Shown: positions 24,408-37,241 of the stretch, piece by piece
Numbering within the stretch: position 1 is the stretch's first letter
Layout: each line of letters begins with the position of its first letter
Assembly: GCA_949152435.1 (NCBI GenBank)
Contig: OX424572.1
Span: forward strand, 39,694,254 to 39,758,253
Length of the DNA: 64,000 nt
Source: Gastracanthus pulcherrimus
Lineage: Eukaryota > Arthropoda > Insecta > Hymenoptera > Pteromalidae
Direction of reading: 5' to 3'
Notes under the pieces: generated by a model
Told to the model about the DNA's origin: nothing
Database searches by the model: none
Seen by the model: the letters and a program-made list of their open reading frames with translations, nothing else
Made by a program: the position numbers and the translations under genes

Positions 24408-24720
24408 GAGGGGGAGAATTGTTACGGATAGAATTAAGAACATTCTTGAGTAACTCGAGTTTCTTTATGCGTTTACGGCCGTCGGCGGCGGTAACTTTCG
24501 GCGGCAATTTTCGACGGCGTGAGCAGCGGCTCGTTCGCGTTCGAACGAGAATGACGCATTCGTTAGATGCACATTGGCCTTTGTACAAATCGGTAGTCAC
24601 AAAGCACGTTATACTAATAAGGATAATATGCATTTAATAAACAACCGACTTTATAAAAGATGATGTACAAATTATCAAAATCCTTAGTTTGGTTACGTCC
24701 CGGACAACGAGATTGTGCAA
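24408..24720 (+). repeat. Possible LTR with polypurine tract
   Basis: A polypurine tract GAGGGGGAGAA (24,408-24,418) is followed at 24,420 by TGTTACGGATAG, a common Ty3/Gypsy LTR start. About 230 bp on there is TTTATAAAAG-like sequence. The far end is not clear (GGTTACGTCCCGG near 24,690). I find no second LTR in the window, so this would be a solo or truncated element. Confidence 0.4.
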
Positions 24721-26088
24721 AATAAGTACATTTAATTTCTTAATATAAGTAATATAAGTAACTACGTTTCTTACTTTCTTATTTTAGAAAAGTTTCTAAT
24801 TTATTTTTCTTTAATAAGTAATGCATTCTTATTTTAAATACAGATTTCTTCAAATATGTAAAATACGCGATTTCATTACTTGTTTTAAGCACGAAACAAT
24901 GTTAAGATGCAACCAAAATAAGAAATTCCTTTTACGTTGATAGATATGTCCAAATTTGCAGACCAAATAGGGTGATGCGGTTACCTTTCTTTGTGTTTCA
25001 CTTAACAATATAACCTTTAGTTAAGGTAGATCTAACGGTATTATAACTTACATTTAAATCGTATATATTTTATGCTCAAATAATACCAAATCGAAAATTA
25101 GAACGAAAGTATACTAATAGAAATTTTGTTTTACCGTGTAGTCTCCGAAAAGCCTTTATGTATTTTCAATATACTATTTCTTTGGGGGGGGGGGGGGGGG
25201 GGGCTCTTATTAGACTATTTTTTATAGATCTACTAGCACTTTAGAATTTTCATTACAAACAAAAGGATAAAGAAGAATGTTCATAGTTTCGGCATTAAAT
25301 ATAACTAGTGCTAAAATGAACATATGCAAATAATTCGACTTCCAAATAAACGAAGGGAAATCGTATTAATATTATCGCATAAACGTACAAAAATTTTCAA
25401 AATTTTCATTAGCATAAATAGATATACGGCAATGAAAACAACTAGATTATATTAGACTGTATTAGAAAAATAATGTACGAGTGTAATAATAACATCTTTT
25501 TTCGAATTTTCAAACAGTATTACTTTAATTTGATTAACTTATAATTATTCTACTTATTATCAGTCTTATTCCAAAAATTGTCTCATTAAGGACTCTAAAT
25601 ATTTTCTTTGACTGTTTGTACATTCGTCTTTTATCTTTGTCGAGACTATTTATTTCTAATTTGTGTAAATCTGAACTTTGAAATTCGAAATACTCAGAAA
25701 ATCTATATAGAACAGTTTAATAAACGAGCCCATCTCCCATTTCTTTATAAAATTTATAATTAATACATATTAATGTAGATAAAATTCAGACCATTATAAA
25801 AATTAAATTTCGAGATTAATGCGTTTAATGTTTTAGAATAGCACGGTGTATTATAAGGTTGCGCTGTATTAACGTTCAATCTAATTTTCATCTTCTATTT
25901 AAAAACCAGACCAGTTGCATATTATTATTATGTCTATGAAGAAATTGATTTTAAATGTATTATTATGTTATATTATTATAGATTTAAAATCATATATTAT
26001 ATTACATAATAGTAATTTATTTCTACAAGTTATTTGATCAGTTAGTTATCTAAGTAAATAAAAACTAAAAGAATAGTGTCAAAATTAT
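24721..26088. other. AT-rich intergenic stretch with a G20 run
   Basis: No gene. It contains an uninterrupted run of 20 G at 25,184-25,203. The 3' UTR of the esterase reaches its right end. Confidence 0.5.
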
Positions 26089-26094
26089 TTTATT
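26089..26094 (-). terminator. Poly(A) signal of the esterase gene
   Basis: AATAAA on the minus strand, 84 nt past the stop codon of the last exon. Confidence 0.6.
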
Positions 26095-26177
26095 TTAAAA
26101 ATGTAGATACGATATAAACATTAACGAAAATGATTCATCCACACAAACATAATTCTGAAGTGCATGTATAAAATGAT

Positions 26178-26337
26178 TTAAGCTTTTATACTCTTAGCCG
26201 ATGCATATTTGAGTTCTATATTCAACGTTGATTGCATTGTCACATCTTCGTCAATGTTTAAATAACAAAGGACTGTTCCATCCGTTATAGGTTGCCAGTG
26301 CACGGGTATCGATTCGGAAGTGGCAATCGTCGGTCTT
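26178..26337 (-). CDS. Carboxylesterase exon 8 (terminal)
   Basis: Residues 474-526. RPTIATSESIPVHWQPI matches the usual C-terminal VxWxPx region. It ends KYASAKSIKA before TAA at 26,178-26,180. Confidence 0.9.
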
Positions 26338-29300
26338 CTGCACATAATAAAGGATAACAGAGATGATTTGCAATTTCTCAGATATGAAAATGATGGAATA
26401 CGATAATTGTAATAACTGATAATCATACATTATTGAATGTTCTCCAGTATACTTGTCATTTATCTTCAATTTACTTACATGCCTTCCTGTTTCTCTTATT
26501 AGTGATTACAATGAACAATTTTATATATGATATAACATTAAAGCTAAATTTATTCGTAGACAGTTTGCCAAAAGAGTCATTAGTCAATAATTAGTTTACG
26601 TAGGCAGTAAAACCTTTACCCGAACAGCAATATTTACTAACATTAAAACTTCAAATCAATCAAAAATTTTTTTCTTTGTTTCGCTTACCCATATTTAGCG
26701 AAGTTAGTCCACAATGTTGTCATCTGATCCATGATTCTATAATCTTTCGTGCCTTTTTTTAATTGAGGAAAACTCATATTATCATACACGCGCATTCTAA
26801 AGAGATATGCTATATCATCGAAATGACTGGTGCCTGTTATATAACGTATGTAAATAAACTTTTATCGAATACTTCTTTAATTTTCCTAATGGAAATGTAA
26901 ACTATGCTAAATACTGCTGAACATTGTGAAAGATTGCCAAAAGTTTCAACGTTTATTCAACTTAGTCAAATTCACCAGAAAGTTTTTTCCTAACCTCTGC
27001 CATACTTGACCAAACATTGTGAAATATCTAGGCCAAGTCAGGTGAAGTTTGGTAAAATTTAGCAAAAAAATATTTTCCATTAGGGTTATACGCAATCGTA
27101 AAAAAAATAAAGTTTAACCTGAAATTTGCGACGAAACCTGCGATTTGATTAATGAGGAGCCAGGATCGTAAGAAAGTCGATAGAGATATGTAGGTGTCGA
27201 GCTTCTTTCGACTTGTATCTTCACGAAATTATGAATGCCCACTATGAATGCCAAATCGCCTAGCAGATCCACGAATGTTTCAGAATTTTCTACTGATACC
27301 TTTTCGCTCTTATAATATAAGCGCCTCAGCTGTTTTGAGGTCAAATTGTATTTGTCGAGTATCCGCATGGAGTTTAAGGGCATCATCAGATCAAAGTTTT
27401 GGTCCATCGTCCTGAAGGCATCCTCCTTCTTTATCACTGAAAAACTCATTTTGTCTGATTTTTATGATGGTCATTAGGTTTTGTTCAATTGTTTGTCGCA
27501 CCGAGTAAAAAGAAAATCCCTTCGCGACTATTGTTACCCAAGAGATAAGGTATGTGAACGCCTTGCTGCCCAACTTCATCGACAGGTAACGGCATAAAAG
27601 GGTTTGGCGATTTAGCATCGACTCCCGGACCAAAAATTATACCATTCTAAAAAAGCATATTTTTATTTGGTTTTATTTTGACTCAAGGTAGAAATTCCGT
27701 CGAAATCAGGGAAATACAAAATTTATTTTATTATTAGGTAGTATTATGAGTAAAAAAACTGTACAGCAATGACTAGATAACCCCTTTCTATTTATAAAAA
27801 GAATATGATAACCAAAAAATAATAACAAATGACCATCTACCTGGAGTGTGGTCAAATTAAGGCGCGTGTACAACCCAACAAACTTTTATTTTTAAATTTA
27901 TAATTTTGGTTAAATACTTCTTAGAATCCTTAGACAATTTTCAAGATGTCTATCGTTTTAATTTTGAAAAAAATACTTAATTAGTGAAGAACAATGAAAA
28001 TGGCTTTATAAAATGTGATGTGTGATAATGAGTAATGTGGTCAAAAGTATTATAAACAAATGCTCATTATTCTTCACTGATCAAGTATTCTCTTAAAATT
28101 GAAACCATGGCAGTCTTGTAAATTGTCTAAGAATTCTAAAGAACATAAAAATAAATCATAAGTTTAAGAGGGTAGTCTGGGATCTTTTTTTCAAAAAATC
28201 GATTTTCCAAAAAGTGCAAATTCTTGTAGTAAATAATTCCCACCGAAATTCCTAACCTCAAATTCTTTAACAATTGATTACAATTATTAAATAAACTAAA
28301 TTATGAAAAACCAAGACATCACTGCCCTCCATAATACAATTATCTACTACTGTGCGAAGTTTCAAACAAAAACTTCAAAACCTCTACGAATGCCATTCGA
28401 ACGAAATTTATATTAGTCTACTAGTCTAGACTCGAACCTTCAAATTTCGTTCGAAAGCCATTCGTAGAGGTTTTGAAGTTTTTGTTTGAAACTTCGCACA
28501 GTGATAGATAATTGTATTACGGAGGGCAATGACCTCTTAGTTTTTCATAATTATACTTATTCTTTTAATTAAAGCCAATAATTTATAATTCTCGGGTCGG
28601 TAAGGTAGGAAGGATAAAAATTGACTTTGACACTCCCTTAAGGTAGTTCTCCGGCTACAATACTATTTAAAAAAGTTTTTCTTATAAATTGGTAAACGAG
28701 TCAAGTTACAACCTTTAAAATTTTCAGAAGGCCTACCCATACCCAAATTCGAGATATTCATTTTTTAATGTTGATATTTTAGTATACAAAATGTGAAAAT
28801 GATAATCTTTAACTGTAAATATCTTGATTTTGGATATGTGTAGACTATCTGAAAATTTCAGAGCTTGTAAATGACACTATTATTTACATTTAGACCAATT
28901 TTTAAAGAAAACTAAAGATATACATTTTTTATTAGTATTGTATCTGGAGAACTACCTTATAGAATAAAGCTACTGGTCACTCTATAATGGACAATTAAAA
29001 AAAATATAGTTAATCACATTATATTATATATAAAGAGAGCATTTAAGTTTTGAGCGGTCTCTTTTCATTCACCTTTTCTGTATCTGTAGCCAGAAATCTT
29101 TATTAATGAGTATATATTCCATCTTCACTTAGCGCAAGAGCTTTTGATGGACCAATCTCAAACTGAATTTTTACTTTCTTTATGATATAATATAGCAAAT
29201 CAAAGGGCAATATTTACAATGGGCTTCCTTAATGCATATCTATAGCTTCTTCCGAGGCTTCTTTATTAAATTAATTGTATACGTACTTACAAAAGCTTTT

Positions 29301-30099
29301 ATGATTTTGTCCTGTGCTTCTAGTAACAGTTTACTCTCTACCGTTTTCAAAAATTCTACGATGGCTTTGGAATCTGTCAATTGTTTTCCCAGTAACGAGC
29401 ACAATTCGTTTGCATACTTTTTTGGATTATCCACTCGAGCCCAAGGGTTGAAAGCAACGCCACTTTGAGAAATAGCCTTGTGTATAAGACCTGTGATAGC
29501 ATAATAGAAGCATATATCATTACGATAACCTATGAACATACAAATCAATTATTTGATTACCTTTCGTCAATAGGGATAGAGCCAAATAGTGAACGGAAGC
29601 ACCACCAGCACTTTCACCGAAAACAGTAACGTTGCCGGGATTTCCACCAAATTGCTGAATATTATCGTGAACCCATTGCAGAGCCATTACCTGGTCTTTC
29701 AGGCCTTGATTTCCCGGAGCAATTTCATCTTCCAAGTTGAGAAAACCTATATAAGATTTATGGTATGTCTATACTGAAAATTCCAACACCTGTGCTTATT
29801 TATACATTCTTATACTTTGTTGCTTTACACTTTATAGTACATTTTATAAAGTCATAAAATAAAGCTATAGCCCTATTTTGTGCAGTATTTAACTTACTAG
29901 GCAACTCATGCGTAATTTTGTTCGAGTTTATGAACAACGGATTTATTCATCTTATTACAGAAATATCATAAAAATGAAGAAACCGCTGCCTATTCATTGG
30001 CACTTAGCTTCCTCAAACTTTAAAAAATGTTCCAATATGAAATTATTTATTCTATTTAATACTGGGGTGAAAAATAAAAAAGACAAATCTATTGCTTTT

Positions 30100-30151
<52 letters not shown>

Positions 30152-32306
30152 AATTTAGTGATTTAAACTTATGCAAAAGTATAGTATGAATTATGAAAAA
30201 GTATTGTTGTTTAAAATACTTTTGAATATATATATGCTGCATACCATTTTCACAAACAAATTAGAATAACATGATATTTAACTAAGAACATTTAAAAATA
30301 TTCATTGAGTGTATTTATTCGAGTTAATTATTCAAAATAGTTTATTCAAACTCATTTTGACTGTGAACCCAAATTTTAACTCTATTAAATTTTATTCCTT
30401 AAAAATTGTATTGGAAAAGAAAACATAAAAAATATATTGATTAACTAATAAATGCTCTACAGTCTTCTCTATTTTGAAACTATTTGATACAAAAATCCTT
30501 TTTTCTACAATTTATTGGAGTAAGCGCATATTGTTGTGATAAAAACAAGAGTATTTAAAAAAATGAATTTTTACACACACCTATTAACAAAGTTTATTTT
30601 AAAAAATTCAAGAATATTTTTCAATTATAAATAAACCTATGTCAAAGTATAGCATTTAAAAAGAAACTTAAAAAGTTTTGCATATCAAGTTACACTTTTC
30701 TTCAATTGACAATAATACATTATGCAACACTATAATTGTTCATTCAATTATTTTATAAATGTATATTACTATTATAAATAAATTTTTTTTTTGTAATTTT
30801 ATTCGAGTTTATGAACAACGGATTCATTTATTACAAAAATATCATAAAAGTGAAATAACGGTATAATACAAAAACAAATCGATCAATCTTAAATTTTTTT
30901 ATTTTAAATCTTCATCAAAAAATAAAATAGAGCTTTGAATGGCTAAAAATGACCGCATAAAAGAAAAAAGGTATTAAATTTTTTTTGAAAAAGAAAATTT
31001 AATATTATAATAATTTAAAAAATTATAAAACAAAACCGAATCGATAAATCTTAAAAGTTCTTCTTGGTTTCAAATCTTCATAAAAAAACGTATAAAATGA
31101 GCTTTGTTTGGTCAAACATGAAATGAGATGAATGATGATTATATAAATCCTTATCGAAAAATACGTGTTATATGAAAATTGGTTGCTGCGTGCAACCAAC
31201 GCTCGAGCTGTCGAGGATGAGGCCCCGAGAAGGCGGGTGATGAGTGCCTTTGCACACCGGAAAACGGCATTTAATTTTTTATTTCCTGTAAATCTACACC
31301 TTTAACCCATGTACTACGTACGTTACAAGGCCACGGAAACAATTTTTTTATAGACACCGTGACATATCGCGTCCTTGCCGACTAACGAGGGCACAAGGCA
31401 GAAGAAGCTGCCAATTCAAGTGACGCCGTGACACACCCCGTCCTCGCCGATTAACGAGGGTACAAGGCAGAAGAATTTGACAATCCAAGCGGCGCAAAGT
31501 ACTCTAAAAGTACACCACTACAGGGTGACATTAGATTACGCTGCTCATCTTTAGCAGTTCTACTAACAAACTCTCTCATTTTCTTCTTTTTCTGGACTGT
31601 GGAATTAAGGCTTTGGCCCAAACTACAGAGCTGGTCCGCCCCACTGTGCCGTTTATCTTTAACACGGGCCCGTACAGGACTTAAAAATAAAAACTCGCTC
31701 TTTCCTTTTCGTTGAGAAATTGCTCTGCTCACGGCTAGTAAATTCCCCAAGGGCGGCTAAGTTGTCCTGGGACCCAATAAAAACCCTACCTTTAATAATA
31801 TGCTTTTCCAACAATAAGAAAAAAATGTTTCTCTTTGTTTCTTTTTTTTAAATATCACATGGTTATTTATTGTTTATAATAAATTTATATTTTCTCTTTC
31901 GTTTATTTCTGGGTCAGGCGGTTGATTACCTGCACGTTTCACTCTCTCTACACCAGTCAAAATAATTGAAAGTGTTAAGAGTCAATGTGAGGTCAGGTTT
32001 AGCTATGTGCAGTAATTGACTATATAGTTAACTAAATTCATTGCTTACATTATGAGAAATATTTAAATATTACAAATAATTTAAACAAGCAATACTACAT
32101 ATAAATAAATATATATTTGAGAAAAACTATTTCTTGCTATCCAAATATCTATTTATGTAAATATTTGGATAGCTGATACCAATAAATAAAGTAATAAAGG
32201 TAGAATACTACTATTTGTCTAAACTTTAAATATTGTGTCATGTAAAATTATATTACTGGCACACACGCCCGAAAATCAATTATTAATATATTTAAATAAA
32301 TTATTA

Positions 32307-32356
<50 letters not shown>

Positions 32357-33518
32357 TATAATTTCTTTCTCATGTCGTATCTTCTGCAGTGGGTTCTTTG
32401 CCCTCATTTATTATAAATAAATAATAAAACAAACTAATTTCTTTAAAGTAATAACATGTAAAAAATTCAGCAATTATAAAGTAGAACAAGTTTATTATCT
32501 TCTTTTTCTCGAAAGTGAAAAACAAATTATAAATAACTATTTTATTTATTATATATATATAGGGCGATTCTCTGTGAACTCGAAGATAAGATTTATTTTT
32601 CTCTAACCAATTTTAACGTGTATATAGGGTTCTTATAAGTGTCTGTGAATTTTTTCAGATTTTTTTGACCAAGTATCTTCGAGTTACAGTGGATCAAAGA
32701 CGGTAATTTTAGCATTCTTTGCATTTTGGAGTTGTTTTGAATAATTTTTAGCTCAATAGGAGTGCATTTTACGCAAAAATTGAATCTGTACTTTTTTATG
32801 CAAATTTTCTGAATTTAAAAAAAAATATTTTTACGGGCATATGACCCTTCATTACATGGATTTAGTCCATTTAAAAACTCAAAAGTTGAAAAAAGAGAGT
32901 TCAATCACTCGGTTGACTACCAAAAAATTCATGGAGATGCCTTTTCTTAGTACGAAAGTACTTGTACAAGTCTCAGAACGGCAATCGGGCTGTATGTCTT
33001 GCTAAAAATAAAAATAACAGTCCAATTATGCTATAATATGATTAAAATGCCTATTTAGCTCCATTAATTATGAGTGATGATCCATGTAGTCGAACCCATT
33101 ATTATAGGTACTAAATAGGCATTTTAATCATATTCTAGCATAATTTGACTGTTATTTATACTTTTAGCAAGAAATACAGCTTGATTATCATTCTGGAACT
33201 TGTATAGGTACTTTTGTACTAAAAAAGGCATCTCCATGAATTTTTTGATAGTCGACCGAGTGATCGAACTTTTTTTTTCAACTTTTGAGTTTTTAAATTG
33301 ACTAAATCCATGTAATGAAGGGTCATATGACCTTGGAAATATCTTTTTGAAAAAATTCAGAAAATTTGGAAAAAAATGCAAAAGATGCTAAAATTACCTC
33401 ATGCTAAGTAACTGGTAAAAAAAATCTGAAAAAAATCACTTATAAGAACCCAATATATATGTTAAAATTGTAAAGAGAAAAAAATTTTTTTTGTCTTCGA
33501 TTTCACAGAGAATTGCCC

Positions 33519-33555
<37 letters not shown>

Positions 33556-34670
33556 ATAAATAAAGTAGTTATTTATAATTGGTTTTTCACTTTAGAGGAA
33601 AAAAAGCTAATAAACTTGTTCTACTTTTATAATTGCTGAATTTCTTACATGTTATTACTTTAAAGAAATTAGTTTGTATTATTATTTATTTATAATAAAT
33701 GAGTGCAAAGAACCCATTGCAGAAGATACGAAATGATAAAGAAATTAAAGATACATCGATTCGTTTTTGTTTTATAATGATTTTTTTATTAATTTTAAAT
33801 CAATAATGTAATGTATGATCATCAGCTTATAATTTTTTGTAATTTATCGTTTAATAAACAATCGAGAAATAACACCATTTTTTAACTATTAATTGTAGGT
33901 CAAACTATATTATTATTAATTATATTATTCTCAAACTAAATTTATTTAGTTTGAAGAAGCTAAGTGCTAATATGAATTGGCAGCGTTTTTCTATCTTTCT
34001 TCAGTAGCATAAAGTCTCCAGTTGCAACAATAACGTTTATATTTATATAAGACCCTTTTATTTTCATTTAGAGGTAATCTCCCATATAAATGTGAAACGT
34101 ATACCCTGACCAGCCATTGTTGTAGTTTACGCTATGTCCGCTAGTGTGGCATTGCAACTTTAAGCTCAAAATAAAACAAAAACGAATCAATGAATCTTAA
34201 AATTTAGTTATGCATGATGTCAAATATTTATAAAAAATGGAACGACTATTGGTCAAATATTACCGTGTTATATCCAAGAAATAAGCAATCAAAAATTGTT
34301 TAAAAAATAAATATATCTTCAAATATCTCATAAAATAAAAGAGCATGATAAAAAACAAAGAATAAAGAATAAAAGACAAAGAACTTAGCCAAGATATAAT
34401 GAAAAACTTCCTATTTAGAAATTTTCAGAAGAAATGGTTCCGCTTTACTTAAGTTATCGTGAGCCATAGAAAATCGATTTTTCTACAAAATGTTTTTTTT
34501 ATCGACAAAAGACAAATAAAATGGCTCAATAATTTTACTGGCTGAATATTGTACTCCATGTTACTGGTCATCTCAACTTTTTTCAATGAATATCTACCAT
34601 ACGTTTTCGATATGTTAGCATATAGATAAATGTATGACTGTATATACCATAAGTTAAAGAGAGAGGAGTG

Positions 34671-34753
<83 letters not shown>

Positions 34754-37191
34754 TTGGTCCTGAGATGGCGCGAAGCGCACATAGTACAGTCAAATTAGAC
34801 TCAAAACGATAAATTTTTATCAATAATCTCAATGACATCGGTTAAGGGCTTAAATTGTTCGGAAGAGTGTCTAGAATGATAATTTGAAGACGTGAACAAT
34901 GGATCCCGTAAGCTTTATAAACAATTAATAATTAAAGTTGGATTTCTGCACTTTTTTTCTTATTTCGCTCTGTATCTTGGAAAGTATTGATTTTAGAGGA
35001 AAAAGTTATTAAAAAAAGTTGTTCGATATTAAATTTTCTATAAAAAAGTCAGGGAGGGCACATTTCTATCTATTATAGTTTCTTTGCAAATTGCAAAAGA
35101 ACGCTAAATTCGTGAAAATTGAAAATTGTTTATAAGTTTTGAGAAAATTAATATTTTTCAATCATATTTCAGAAAAATATAGTATTCAAGTAATAGAAAT
35201 AGCATGCAAAATTTCAAGTCTCTATTCATTATAGTTTTTTCTAAAATAATAGCTATATTTCGAAATTTTTTTTTTAACGGTACTGGCAAATGTTAAAAAA
35301 CCAGTCAGTTTAGTCGCCCTTGTTCATACGCAATCTAGAAGAGTTATATTTTAATAAACTTTTTCGAGAACTGCAAAATTTTAATTAGGGGCTCTCTGGG
35401 ATGTAAATGTTTATAAAACGCTTAATTAACTTTTTATGTAGGAGACAATATTTTAGTCCGATTTTAATCAAACAAAATTCATTGCAAAGCGGCGATTTTT
35501 ATCTTAATTTTGAAAAATTAATTTTGATGCAGGAAAAAATGATAAAATGAAATTTATTACATTTTAAAGGTTTAAATAAATTAACTGACTAAAAGTAATG
35601 ACACCAATGTTGTTTTTTACTCGCGCTACCCCAAATTAAAAAAAAAAGAGCAAGATACGATAAAAATTGACCGATTTACGGCGATTTTTTCCGAGCGCTA
35701 CGATTTGAAGTAAGTTTGTCAGCTTTGAGACTCGAGCGCGCGGCGGTGCCCCCACTCCGTCTCCCGCGCTGCTGATCGGCCGGCGTTGAGCGGTCATTGC
35801 TTTCCGACATTGAATTTGTATTTAAAAATTGATTTTAGAGTTACGAGTGGCAGTTATCCTAAAGGCATAAGTTTTCAACTGTAGCAGCAAATTTGAATAT
35901 TTGCAATATCTCATTTGTGTACTGAGCAATGGCTTATTATAAAAAAATGTATCTTGGCTCCTAATGCTCGTAGAAAAACGATTTTTTTTCAAAATTAAGA
36001 TAAAAATCGCCGCTTTGCAATGAATTTTGTTTGATTAAAATCGGACTAAAATATTGTCTCCTACATAAAAAGTTAATTAAGCGTTTTATAAACATTTACA
36101 TCCCAGAGAGCCCCTAATTAAAATTTTGCAGTTCTCGAAAAAGTTTATTAAAATATAACTCTTCTAGATTGCGTATGAACAAGGGCGACTAAACTGACTG
36201 ATTTTTTAACATTTGCCAGTACCGTGAAAAAAAAAATTTCAAAATATAGCTATTATTTTAGAAAAAACTATAATGAATAGAGACTTGAAATTTTGCATGC
36301 AATTTCTATTACTTGAGTACTATATTTTTCTGAAATGTGATTGAAAAATATTAATTTTCTCAAAACTTATAAACAATTTTCAATTTTCACGAATTTAGCG
36401 TTCTTTTGCAATTTGCAAAGAAACTATAATAGATAGAAATGTGCCCTCCCTGACTTTTTTATAGAAAATTTAATAACGAACAACTTTTTTTAATAACTTT
36501 TTCCTCTAAAATCAATACTTTCCAAGATACAGAGCGAAATAAGAAAAAAAGTGCAGAAATCCAACTTTAATTATTAATTGTTTATAAAGCTTACGGGATC
36601 CATTGTTCACGTCTTCAAATTATCATTCTAGACACTCTTCCGAACAATTTAAGCCCTTAACCGATGTCATTGAGATTATTGATACCGCAAAAACTAATTT
36701 GACTGGACTAACATGAGTGTATAAACGTTCTGAAGGTAACATTATTATATCCTAGATATATATATTATCACATTTATTTAAATAAATTACTATTGATTTG
36801 TGATTGAGTAGTTTTATTTATCTGAAAATAAAAGTGTGCCAATAGATATATAACAGGTTTTAAAAAAAAACACGTTTTTGTTTATAACAAACAAAGAGAA
36901 ATATCTTATAAAAATTTCAGATCGAAAAAACTTTGTAATTTTATGCTCTTTCAAATGCATTCATACTCCATTAATGATAATATCTTTATATACAACAAAA
37001 CTTGAAAAACTTAAACCCAAAAATCGAAAAACCGTTAAAAAATAAATTGAATCTGATATCTAGAAAAATTATTTTTGTGCCCCCGTCGTTTAAAAAAGAC
37101 AAACAAGACGAGGCCTGAAATATTAAATTTGACTGTGGCTTACTCGAGATATCGAAGGCTAAATACACACACGCGCGCGCACACACAGACA

Positions 37192-37241
<50 letters not shown>

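Noticed and set aside
24391..24637. ORFs on both strands in a GCGG-rich patch
   Set aside because: They lie over the LTR-like sequence and have no motif.
27391..27633. Esterase exon read as a frameshifted pseudogene
   Set aside because: A 65-nt GT-AG intron (27,501-27,437) restores one frame through the whole gene to a proper stop. This is simpler than two independent frameshifts in an otherwise intact gene.
31357..31494. CRISPR-like or satellite array
   Set aside because: Only two diverged copies with no spacers, in a eukaryotic intron.
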